A DNA stretch of 40,017 nucleotides from the IMG/VR virus record IMGVR_UViG_3300031669_006923, positions 1 through 40,017 of that record. One strand, given 5' to 3'. The DNA comes from a virus. Of the stretch, positions 23,035 through 30,151 are shown piece by piece; positions within the stretch are counted from its first letter, which is position 1; each line of letters starts with the position of its first letter. The translations under genes were made by a program, and so were the position numbers. A model generated the notes under the pieces. The model was not told the DNA's origin, made no database searches, and worked only from the letters and a program-made list of their open reading frames with translations.

Positions 23035-23460
23035 ATGCCCTACTGCCTCAAAGCGGACCTGCCCATCCCCGCGACGCTTGCCGAGGACTACGCCACGGAC
23101 GCCACGGCGGACGACCAGGGAACAAAGGACTCCCGGATAGCCGCGGCCATCGACCAGGCCCAGTCCGAGGTGGACGGCTACGTGGGGGTGCATTACAGCA
23201 TCCCCTTGGATCCCGTGCCCCAGGTGATCAGAGACCTGACCGCCAGGATCGCGGTTTACAAGCTGGCCTTCCGCAAGAACGTTCAGGCCGCTTACCAGGC
23301 GGACTACGACAACGCGATCCGATTTCTCCGGGACGTGGCATCGGGGAAAGCCACCCTGGGTCCGGCGCCGGGCGGAGACGCCGAGGCCCCGAAAGAGGAC
23401 GGCGGCTCCGTGAGCGTGAACGACCGGGTATTTACGAGGGACACGCTGAAGGATTTCTGA
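23035..23460 (+). CDS. DUF1320 head-tail connector (Mu gp36-like)
   Basis: 141 residues. SRIAAAIDQAQSEVDGYVGVHYSIPLDPVPQVIRDLTARIAVYKL is the DUF1320 pattern. Position after the capsid gene and before the gpG-type gene is the same as in Mu. It probably sits in the neck of the virion. The ribosome site (GAGGGG) comes from the adjacent repeat. Confidence 0.75.
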   Translation: MPYCLKADLPIPATLAEDYATDATADDQGTKDSRIAAAIDQAQSEVDGYVGVHYSIPLDPVPQVIRDLTARIAVYKLAFRKNVQAAYQADYDNAIRFLRDVASGKATLGPAPGGDAEAPKEDGGSVSVNDRVFTRDTLKDF

Positions 23461-23999
23461 TGATCACGGTGAAAAAGGAGGGCGAGGGCTGGAAGATCAA
23501 GGCCGGCAGCCTGAAGCTCACCCGCCAGGTCATGATGGAGTTCGGGGACGCGGCGGTGGAGGGATACAAGCACCGCCTTGACAACGGCAAGGGCGTGGAC
23601 TCCAGCGGAAAAGAGATCCAGCTCAAGCCCCTGAGCGAGATCACGACCCGCCGCAAGGGATCCGGGCTTCCCCTCGTGGATTCCGGCGGCATGCAGGACA
23701 GCTTCCAGGTCGATAAAGGGGCCACCACTAATAACCGGACGGTGATCGCGTTCATGGACCCGCAGCACGCCATGATCGCGGCCGTGCACCAGAGCGGCAT
23801 GACTATAGTGCCGAAAAACGCCAGGGCGCTGCGCATTCCGGTGGGGCCGGCGCGCGGCTCCGGCCGCTCATCGGGCGCCATATATCGCAAGAAGGTGGTC
23901 ATCCCGGCCCGGCCCCACGTGGGCCTGTCGGACAGGGACAAGGAAGGCATTATAAACATCGCAAAAACATGGGCCGGCGGCCTGCTGAAGGGCAAATGA
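23460..23999 (+). CDS. Virion morphogenesis protein (Mu gpG/tail completion family)
   Basis: 179 residues; ATG overlaps the previous stop by one base. The order GKEIQLKPLSEITTRRKGSG, LVDSGGMQDSFQV, HQSGMTIVPKNARALRIPV, and VVIPARPHVGLSDRDKEGIINIA matches the phage virion-morphogenesis family (Mu G, P2 S). It acts in joining or completing tails. Confidence 0.7.
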   Translation: MITVKKEGEGWKIKAGSLKLTRQVMMEFGDAAVEGYKHRLDNGKGVDSSGKEIQLKPLSEITTRRKGSGLPLVDSGGMQDSFQVDKGATTNNRTVIAFMDPQHAMIAAVHQSGMTIVPKNARALRIPVGPARGSGRSSGAIYRKKVVIPARPHVGLSDRDKEGIINIAKTWAGGLLKGK

Positions 24000-24000
24000 C

Positions 24001-24456
24001 ATGTCCATCGTTGACACGGGCGATTATCTGAGCGATTTCGGCGAGAACCTCGAGACCTACCTCGAGGCCAATCTCGCCTCGATTCAGTTCAAGGACCGCA
24101 GCCCGGACGTGAAGCACGACTTCCCCAGGGACCGCGACCCCGCTCCCAATATCAGGATCATGGTGCCCAGGGGGACGCCGGATTACCAGGAAGGCGCGGC
24201 CATCATGCGCATGACCGCGCGGCTCAACTTCACCGGCCAGGACGTCCTGGACCAGGCAAAGGAGATCGAGTCCTGGGCCGTGAAGATCGCGAATCTGGCC
24301 TCCGGGGAGCGGAGCGGCCAGAAGAATTACTGGCAGACCAACGGCTACATGATCCGGGTTTACGTCTCGGATATAGAGATATTTCTTGTCCAGCTCGAGA
24401 GCGGGGCCTTAGAGGTAACGGGCCGCGTGGAGCTGACCGCGGAGAAACAGATTTAA
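24001..24456 (+). CDS. Putative tail terminator or connector (Mu gp37 position)
   Basis: 151 residues: DYLSDFGENLETYLEANLASIQFKDRSP, RLNFTGQDVLDQAKEIESWAVKIANLAS, GYMIRVYVSDIEIFLVQLESGALEVTGRVELTAEKQ. Alternating helices and a terminal beta hairpin fit tail-terminator-like DUF1834 proteins. It follows the gpG-type gene as Mu gp37 does. Confidence 0.5.
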   Translation: MSIVDTGDYLSDFGENLETYLEANLASIQFKDRSPDVKHDFPRDRDPAPNIRIMVPRGTPDYQEGAAIMRMTARLNFTGQDVLDQAKEIESWAVKIANLASGERSGQKNYWQTNGYMIRVYVSDIEIFLVQLESGALEVTGRVELTAEKQI

Positions 24457-24457
24457 T

Positions 24458-24556
24458 GTAGGGGCGGGCCTTGGTCCGCCCTACAGGGCGCAGCAAGCCG
24501 CGCCCAAAAAATAAATTACCCTCCCCCCTGGCGGGGGAGGGTCGGGGTGGGGGGGG
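24458..24556 (+). repeat. Two dispersed repeats
   Basis: 24458-24484: 'GTAGGGGC' palindrome with arms GTAGGGGCGG and CCGCCCTAC, followed by a degenerate second unit. 24518-24556: GC-rich hairpin identical in type to 9544-9582. Confidence 0.75.
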
Positions 24557-24587
24557 GCAAATCCCCCTGTAAAAGGAGGCTTTTATC

Positions 24588-25595
24588 ATGGCAAAAGATT
24601 CGACCGATGCCAAAATCTTAGTGGAGCTTGGGGGCGTCCTGTACGACTACGAGGAATTGACCGACTCCGGGGATCACATAACCTTCGCGGTCAGCACGGC
24701 AAAGCGGCTGTTCAGCATGGTGGGCGCGCAGAAGCCGCTCATCAGGCCCGACGGCGTGCTCACCGGGCTGGAAGTCACGCCCGCGGCCAGCAACCTTGAC
24801 GACAAGGTTGACGTGAGCCCGGGCACGGCGTGGATCAACGGCGCGGTGGTGACTCTTGCCGCCGCGGCGACCGACGTGGCAGCGACCAGGCCCACGCCCA
24901 CGGACGACCACACCATCACCAGCATCACGCTGACCGATGCGGGCGCGGTAGCGGCCGTTGCCGGCGTGGATCACACCGAGTTCAGCGAGATCCGCGCGGC
25001 GGACGGAGGGCCGCCCCTGATTGCGGTGACCAGCATAGAGCTTGCGCAGGTTCGGCTGACTGCCAGCGCCAGCGCCGCGGTTCTGGACAGCGAGATATTC
25101 GCGGTTCCCAACCAGCACCGGGAGCTGGCGGCATATCCTGTTTATGAGGTCAAGCCAATGGGCGCGGCCGGCACGGCCCAGGTGGTTTTCTCCGAGGCCC
25201 TGCCCCTGATCCATACCGGCGCCATACCCAAGACTGTCTATGCGCGGTACACCAACCCCAACTTCGCGGCGCTCACCGAGTGCTCGGAGGTCAAGCTCCC
25301 CAGGGACACGGCCAGCCAGTCCGAGGATGCCACCTACGACGGCCCCAGGGCCGCGGTCAAGTGGGGCCGGGGCACCGGGTCTTTCACTCACCTGCACGAC
25401 GGCTCCGGCACGGCGCTGATCATGCTGGTCAAGGGCACGCAGCGGTTCCTCAAGTTTTTCCCGGACAAGTATCTTACCGGGTACTGGATCATGCTTGCGA
25501 CCCTGGGCGTGGCGGACGAGTACCCCGTGGGCGGGAACATGCGGGCATCCATATCCCTGGGCGCCCAGTCCGAGCCGGTATGGATACAGCCGTAA
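24588..25595 (+). CDS. Probable major tail tube protein with inserted domain
   Basis: 335 residues, AAAGGAGG upstream. The N-terminus resembles tail tube starts. An Ala/Thr-rich segment (about 60-175) reads like an added beta-sandwich domain. The C-terminal third (SGTALIMLVKGTQRFLKFFPDKYLTGYWIMLATLGVADEYPVGGNMRASISLGAQSEPVW) looks like the closing strands of a tube protein. There is no sheath gene, so the tail is probably non-contractile. Assignment rests mostly on gene order. Confidence 0.45.
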   Translation: MAKDSTDAKILVELGGVLYDYEELTDSGDHITFAVSTAKRLFSMVGAQKPLIRPDGVLTGLEVTPAASNLDDKVDVSPGTAWINGAVVTLAAAATDVAATRPTPTDDHTITSITLTDAGAVAAVAGVDHTEFSEIRAADGGPPLIAVTSIELAQVRLTASASAAVLDSEIFAVPNQHRELAAYPVYEVKPMGAAGTAQVVFSEALPLIHTGAIPKTVYARYTNPNFAALTECSEVKLPRDTASQSEDATYDGPRAAVKWGRGTGSFTHLHDGSGTALIMLVKGTQRFLKFFPDKYLTGYWIMLATLGVADEYPVGGNMRASISLGAQSEPVWIQP

Positions 25596-25603
25596 CCTGG
25601 CAT

Positions 25604-25680
25604 GTCATTTCGACCAAAGGGAGAAATCTCGCAGCGACAAATCCCTTGAGATTTCTCGTCGCTGCGCTCCTCGAAATGAC
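25604..25680 (+). repeat. 77-base dispersed hairpin
   Basis: Begins GTCATTTCGACC and ends CCTCGAAATGAC with GAGAAATCTCGCAGCGAC paired to GTCGCTGCG and GAGATTTCTC regions inside. The first 34 bases recur exactly at 11035-11068. Confidence 0.8.
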
Positions 25681-25721
25681 ACGTAGGGGACCATAAAAAA
25701 AGCCATGCAGGAGGGCGGGAC

Positions 25722-25910
25722 ATGGATCAGTGCTACAAATGCGGCGGGCGGGACATCCTGGCCGAGGGCAATAAACAGATTTGCCGCGCGTGCGGCCACG
25801 TGAACGTCACGCTGGACATACAGAAGGGCAGGATCAGCACCCAGGCCCTGTTCGCCCGCATAAACAAAAAGCTCATCGAGGAGAAAAAGGATGGGAATGT
25901 CGGTTCATAA
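25722..25910 (+). CDS. Zinc-ribbon protein in the tail region
   Basis: 62 residues, GAGGGCGG upstream. CYKCGGRDI and CRACGHVNV (about residues 4-24) form a zinc ribbon like that of small transcription-associated proteins; a helical tail follows (ISTQALFARINKKLIEEKK). It overlaps the next gene by 20 bases. A regulatory-looking protein among tail genes is unexpected. Confidence 0.55.
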   Translation: MDQCYKCGGRDILAEGNKQICRACGHVNVTLDIQKGRISTQALFARINKKLIEEKKDGNVGS

Positions 25911-26289
25911 CGATGTTTTAGACGCGATGCTCAGCTATATTGCCTCCAACGCGGACAGGGAGAGCGCCTGCGAGGGGGAGCCGACCACTTACGAGCACGC
26001 CACCTCCCTCAAGGGCGTGGCCACGGGCAAGGCCGGGTCCATCAAATCCGCCCCGGGGTTCACCGGCCCGGCCGAAGGGGACGTGAGCGGAAGGAAGCTG
26101 ACCATCGACCAGAACGCGGGGGTTGCCGTGGGCGCCACGGTGACGGCCGATCACGTGGCTCTTGCCGATTCGGTGAACAGCAAGCTGCTGTTCGTGACCA
26201 CCTGCACGGGGCAGGTCCTGACCAGCGGAAACACCTGCACCTTCCCGGCATGGGACATCGAAATAGCCGACCCGGCGCCCCCGGCGTAA
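25891..26289 (+). CDS. Hypothetical tail-region protein
   Basis: 132 residues. NDVLDAMLSYIASNADRESACEGEP, then beta-rich repeats of Ala, Val, Gly and Thr (VAVGATVTADHVALADSVNSKLLFVTTC). It resembles small head or tail accessory proteins that carry one beta-sandwich. The start has GAGGAG in the overlapping upstream gene. No family recognised. Confidence 0.45.
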   Translation: MGMSVHNDVLDAMLSYIASNADRESACEGEPTTYEHATSLKGVATGKAGSIKSAPGFTGPAEGDVSGRKLTIDQNAGVAVGATVTADHVALADSVNSKLLFVTTCTGQVLTSGNTCTFPAWDIEIADPAPPA

Positions 26290-26292
26290 GCC

Positions 26293-28518
26293 ATGCAGCC
26301 TCTGACCTGGAACGCGAATCGCGAGCAGCTCGGCCCGCAACTGTTCAGGACGGACTTCCACGTCAAGTGGGTGAACTTCCTGTCCGAGACCGGCTGGATG
26401 ACCATCGACACGACCCTGATCCAGCGGGCCGGGGTCGTCGGGATGGACCGGGCGCCCTTTGCCTGCAATCTGGCCGCAACCGCCGCGGGCCAGGCCGCGT
26501 TCCAGGCCAACAACCGCTACAATGTCCGGGATAGAAAGAACATCACCGACCCCTCCTTTGCCTGCCTGATCAAGCCCCTGGGCGTCAGGGACGTGCCCGG
26601 CGAGGTGCAAGGCGACACCATCCTTTATAAGGGCGCATACGAGAAGTTCGGCGACCTGATCCTCCAGGCGTATCACGGCCGGGTCCCCCGGCTGAGAAAG
26701 CTGATCCGGTTTAACGCCAAACCCAACGCGGACGTGCAGCTCGAGTTTGAGCTTGAGCTGCCCGATCTCTACGACCTCGATGCCGCAGAGATTAAGGCCG
26801 ATTGGACCGGGGCCGATACGCTCCTTTCCAAAAGCCCTATCCTTTTCAAGCGCGGCAGCCGCGAGCGCGGCATCTATCTCTCTCGCGCGCGCATCTGGGA
26901 CTCCAACCCCGATCCCGACCTGCGCAAGCAGGCCTTCGTGTCCGTGTCCCTGCGCCTTGACAAGGGCCGCCTGATCCTGACCAAGCACATCCCCGCGGCG
27001 TTCTTTGACGGAGCCGTGTTCCCCGTGTTTACGGATACGGACTTTTATCCTGATCCAGGCACGGGCGCCACGACTGTTGATGGGTATGTAGGCAAGGATG
27101 GCTACATTGGAACTTGGGCCAATATTCGTGCTCAAGCTGGGAATCATCATAATGATACAACCGCTTTGGCTCACTTTTGGTATGCACTTAACTCTTGGAC
27201 TAACGATTGGGACACACTACGTCGGTTTATTTTTACGCTGGACACATCCAGCATTCCTGATGCCGATGAGATAACTGAAGCTATCTTCAAGTTTTGGGTT
27301 ACAGCTAAAGGCAATGGTAATGGATGGAGTGATTCCGAGGCTTCGACTCACCTTGTCTCTTCTTCTCCCGCTGCAAACAATGACCTTGCCAACGCCGATT
27401 ATGGCGTATTAGGCGCAACCAGCTTTGGATCAATAGGATATTCAGCAACAACAGCCGCCCAGTATAACAACATAACCTTAAATGCCAGTGGAATCGCCGC
27501 AATTCTTAAGACAGGGATAAGCAAATTTGGATTGAAATGCGGCGCGGATTTTTTGACTGCTGATCCTGGCGGTCAAGATTCAAATTCCTATGTAACTGGG
27601 TATCATGCCGACCAAGCAGGCGCTGACAAAGACCCTATTCTCTCGGTAACCCATGCGTCCAGCGGCGCGACCTTAGTCATCTCCGATGCGCATCACGGCC
27701 TGATCGTGGACCCAATAGCCCTGACCCAGGTGCATAACCTCAGCGTCTCCGATGCGGTGCACGGCCTCCTGGCGGACGCCCTGGCGCTGACGCAGGTGCA
27801 TAATCTCATTGTTTCCGACGCCGTGCACGCACTTTACGTGGACCCCATCGCCCTGCTCCAGGATTATCTCCTGACCATCTCCGATGCCCGGCATGGGCTT
27901 TTCGCTGACCCCATAGCCCTGACCCAGTCCCAGCTCCTCATAATCTCCGATGCGACGCTGGAGCTGCTTTCGGACAGCCTTGATCTGGGGCAGGCCCACA
28001 ACCTCGTCATCTCCGACGCCCGGCATGCTCTTTTCGCGGATTCCTTAGCCCTGGCCCAGGCGCATGTGCTGGCCATCTCCGACGCCTTGCATGGGCTTTT
28101 TGCCGATTCCCTGACCCTGACCCAGGCGCACATTCTGGCCATCTCCGACGCCGGGATGGATCTCTTAGCCGATGCCCTGGTGCTCGAGGCCGGCAGCGAG
28201 CACTACCTGGTGATCAAGGACGCCCGGCTGGGGCTTGCGGCCGACGAGATAGTCCTGGTCCAGCTCCATAATCTGGCAATTTCCGATGCGCGCCACGGCT
28301 TATTCGCGGACGTCCTGACCTTGCTGCAGGATCAGATGCTGACGATCCAGGACGCGGTCCACCTGCTCCACGCGGACAACGTGATCATCATCACCGGTCT
28401 GCAAAAGCCGGTAATCGTGCGGTTCGAGCTGAAGGCCCGGAGCGCGGAGGGCGCCTGGGCGCAGCGCAGCGCGAAATTCGGCCTAAAAAAGCGCGGCATG
28501 AAATTCCAATTGAATTGA
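26293..28518 (+). CDS. Large virion protein with low-GC insert and eleven 22-residue repeats
   Basis: 741 residues in three parts. (1) Residues 1 to about 250: beta-rich phage structural domain. (2) About 257-455: a segment with much lower GC and different codon use (nucleotides 27061-27655); RRFIFTLDTSSIPDADEITEAIFKFWV is the DNRLRE-type pattern seen in carbohydrate-associated surface proteins. (3) About 461-702: eleven tandem units of about 22 residues with consensus L.ISDA.HGLFAD.LALTQ.HN. A basic C-terminus (AKFGLKKRGMKFQLN) closes it. It probably decorates the virion and may bind host glycans; this is inference. Its place before the tape measure is unusual for a tail fibre. Confidence 0.6.
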   Translation: MQPLTWNANREQLGPQLFRTDFHVKWVNFLSETGWMTIDTTLIQRAGVVGMDRAPFACNLAATAAGQAAFQANNRYNVRDRKNITDPSFACLIKPLGVRDVPGEVQGDTILYKGAYEKFGDLILQAYHGRVPRLRKLIRFNAKPNADVQLEFELELPDLYDLDAAEIKADWTGADTLLSKSPILFKRGSRERGIYLSRARIWDSNPDPDLRKQAFVSVSLRLDKGRLILTKHIPAAFFDGAVFPVFTDTDFYPDPGTGATTVDGYVGKDGYIGTWANIRAQAGNHHNDTTALAHFWYALNSWTNDWDTLRRFIFTLDTSSIPDADEITEAIFKFWVTAKGNGNGWSDSEASTHLVSSSPAANNDLANADYGVLGATSFGSIGYSATTAAQYNNITLNASGIAAILKTGISKFGLKCGADFLTADPGGQDSNSYVTGYHADQAGADKDPILSVTHASSGATLVISDAHHGLIVDPIALTQVHNLSVSDAVHGLLADALALTQVHNLIVSDAVHALYVDPIALLQDYLLTISDARHGLFADPIALTQSQLLIISDATLELLSDSLDLGQAHNLVISDARHALFADSLALAQAHVLAISDALHGLFADSLTLTQAHILAISDAGMDLLADALVLEAGSEHYLVIKDARLGLAADEIVLVQLHNLAISDARHGLFADVLTLLQDQMLTIQDAVHLLHADNVIIITGLQKPVIVRFELKARSAEGAWAQRSAKFGLKKRGMKFQLN
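27673..28400 (+). repeat. Eleven 66-bp tandem coding repeats
   Basis: Each unit encodes the pattern L.ISDA.H.L.AD...L.Q.H with varying inner residues. DNA copies differ at many synonymous sites, so the array is old and held by selection on the protein. One unit is two residues longer (LEAGSEHY). Confidence 0.85.
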
Positions 28519-28525
28519 GGCCCAC

Positions 28526-28837
28526 ATGAACATAAACGAGCGATCCACCGCGTATCTGACCGTGCGGTTCTATGCCAAGGACGGCAGCCTCGCCGCGCCC
28601 ACCGCCGTCGTGTATTCGATCCACGACCTGACCAACGGCCAGGAAGTGCGGGCCGAAACCGCGCTGGTGGCCGGGGCCGAGATAGAGATCACCCTGACCA
28701 CTGCGGACACGGCGATCATCAACGACAACAACCAGTTCGAGCGCCGCCTGGTCATCGTGGAGGCGACCTACGGCGTGGACGATGCGGTGCGCAGCCAGTA
28801 CGAGTTCCAGGTTTACAACCTGAAGAAGGTGGTGTGA
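28526..28837 (+). CDS. Small beta-rich tail protein
   Basis: 103 residues, TGAGG upstream. NERSTAYLTVRFYAKDGSLAAPTAVVYSIHD, AEIEITLTTADTAIINDNNQFERRLVIVEATYG, RSQYEFQVYNLKKV: an Ig-like beta sandwich as in many phage neck and tail accessory proteins. Its last base overlaps the start of the tail chaperone gene. Confidence 0.5.
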   Translation: MNINERSTAYLTVRFYAKDGSLAAPTAVVYSIHDLTNGQEVRAETALVAGAEIEITLTTADTAIINDNNQFERRLVIVEATYGVDDAVRSQYEFQVYNLKKVV

Positions 28838-29280
28838 TGAATTTCGATCCCGAAAAATTGAATCAGGACGTCCAGCGGCCCGAGGCGGACGTGGTATGCA
28901 ACGAGCTCAAAGCCCTTTACGATCCCGCGCCCGAGGAGGACGTGGTGATCAGGGTCCACGCCCTGGACGCCGACGGGTTCATGGGCAGCATCACGGCCGG
29001 GGAGAACCAGGTGGCCGAGGCGTTCGTCAAGGCCATCGATGGCCAGGAGACAAAAGGCGCGGCCGACATCCTGCGCCGGGCGTTAGGGCTTGGGGAGGGG
29101 CGCCTGCCTGCAGTTAATCGCATGATAGAGAGCGTAGTCCGGGGATCTGACCTCCAGCACGAGCAGGCGGCCAAGATCGCGGACTATTACCCGATGGTGC
29201 TGATGCGCCTTGGCAACAAGATCTCCGAGCTGACCGGCAAAGGAGGGGAGCTTAAAAAAAAAGAATCCGCGCCCGCGTGA
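28837..29280 (+). CDS. Tail assembly chaperone, short form (G-like)
   Basis: 147 residues from ATG 28837. Acidic N-terminus, then LGEGRLPAVNRMIESVVRG and a helical C-terminal part. It ends with Leu-Lys-Lys-Lys on a run of nine A (29254-29262). A short open frame in the -1 register continues to 29447. This is the layout of lambda G/G-T: a short chaperone and a frameshifted longer form, a little upstream of the tape measure. Confidence 0.6.
   Translation: MNFDPEKLNQDVQRPEADVVCNELKALYDPAPEEDVVIRVHALDADGFMGSITAGENQVAEAFVKAIDGQETKGAADILRRALGLGEGRLPAVNRMIESVVRGSDLQHEQAAKIADYYPMVLMRLGNKISELTGKGGELKKKESAPA
29251..29263 (+). other. Putative -1 ribosomal frameshift site
   Basis: Zero-frame codons CTT AAA AAA AAA GAA contain the slippery heptamer A AAA AAA. 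A -1 slip joins the chaperone to the frame ending at 29447, giving about 203 residues. Confidence 0.6.
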
Positions 29281-29285
29281 GGGCG

Positions 29286-29447
29286 ATGGGCGATCTTTAC
29301 GTCATTTATGTCCTCTGCCACCAGCGCGGATGTTTTGTCTATGAGCATGCGCCTTATATTTTCCCCCAGAGGTTCCTCACCGAGGACGAGATCGCCGGCT
29401 GGGAGGAGTTCTACAAAATGCAGCAGGAGCGCAGTAAAAAAACGTAG
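29286..29447 (+). CDS. Tail assembly chaperone, -1 frame extension (T-like)
   Basis: A 53-codon open frame from ATG 29286 (MGDLYVIYVLCHQRGCFVYE...EEFYKMQQERSKKT) in the -1 frame relative to the upstream gene, open back to the A run. No proper ribosome site precedes the ATG, so it is likely translated only by frameshifting. A dispersed repeat overlaps its stop. In lambda the T part binds the tape measure protein. Confidence 0.55.
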   Translation: MGDLYVIYVLCHQRGCFVYEHAPYIFPQRFLTEDEIAGWEEFYKMQQERSKKT

Positions 29448-29497
29448 GGGCGCAATTCATTGCGCCCTAATGGGCGTGATAAATCATGCCCCTACAA
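29444..29497 (+). repeat. Two adjacent palindromic repeats
   Basis: 29444-29469: arms GGGGCGCAAT and ATTGCGCCC. 29471-29497: related unit with arms GGGCGTGAT and ATCATGCCC in opposite orientation. Confidence 0.7.
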
Positions 29498-29514
29498 ACA
29501 ACAGAAAAAATGAC

Positions 29515-30027
29515 ATGAAAGGCAAAGCAAAGCGCGTTACAAAGCAGGCCATCCTCCAGTGGCTCAAGACCCCGGAGGGCAAGGCCCGGCTCATCATCCT
29601 TGACATGGCCAGGGCCGGGATAGACTGCCGGGGCATGAACCTGGTAGGGCGGAACCTGATTGTTACCGCGGGATACGATCCGGAGCTGCACAAGGCCCAT
29701 TTGATGGAGGGCGGCAAGCTCCCGGACTTGAGCGACGCCCAGCATCAGCGGTGCTGGATTATCGGCATCCTGTGCCGCGTCCTGAAGGCGCGCTTCACCG
29801 GGCAGGAAAGGCTTTTTCTGGACCAGCTCTATCTGGTGATCCTGGAGCCGGACGGCTCGGCACGGGAGGTGGCGCTGGCAAAGGTGGCGGACGCCATAGC
29901 GTTTGCAATGGGCAAGATGACGCCGGAGCAATTCGCCGCCGGCTGGCGGGTGCAAGACGTGGGGACACGGCGCGCCGTGCCCGTACATACATCGGAGCAA
30001 GGCGGGGGCAACGGCCGCGCCGCATAG
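29515..30027 (+). CDS. Hypothetical protein between chaperone and tape measure genes
   Basis: 170 residues from ATG 29515; no strong ribosome site. Basic N-terminus (KGKAKRVTKQAILQWLKTPEGKARL), a cysteine pair (DCRGMN, RCWIIGILCRVL), and a mostly helical body. The last residues (VGTRRAVPVHTSEQ) are encoded by a palindromic repeat at 29962-29983, so the original C-terminus was probably different. Function unknown. Confidence 0.5.
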   Translation: MKGKAKRVTKQAILQWLKTPEGKARLIILDMARAGIDCRGMNLVGRNLIVTAGYDPELHKAHLMEGGKLPDLSDAQHQRCWIIGILCRVLKARFTGQERLFLDQLYLVILEPDGSAREVALAKVADAIAFAMGKMTPEQFAAGWRVQDVGTRRAVPVHTSEQGGGNGRAA

Positions 30028-30057
30028 GGATACGGCTTTGTCCACCCTTAAAAGAGG

Positions 30058-30130
30058 AGATTTCTCGTCGCTGTGCTCCTCGAAATGACAGGCTTTTATT
30101 TGTCATTCCGAACGCAGTGAGGAATCTCCG
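30058..30130 (+). repeat. Dispersed hairpin repeats
   Basis: GAGATTTCTCGTCGCTGTGC to TCGAAATGAC, the 3' half of the 25604 family, followed by TGTCATTCCGAACGCAGTGA, a related unit. They fill the gap before the tape measure ribosome site. Confidence 0.7.
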
Positions 30131-30151
30131 GGTTTACAGGAGGCCTTATTA

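Noticed and set aside
8054-30130. CRISPR array or Rho-independent terminators for the dispersed palindromes
   Set aside because: Repeats are not regularly spaced, no spacers exist, and most lack a T tract; only the hairpin at 12454-12484 qualifies as a terminator.
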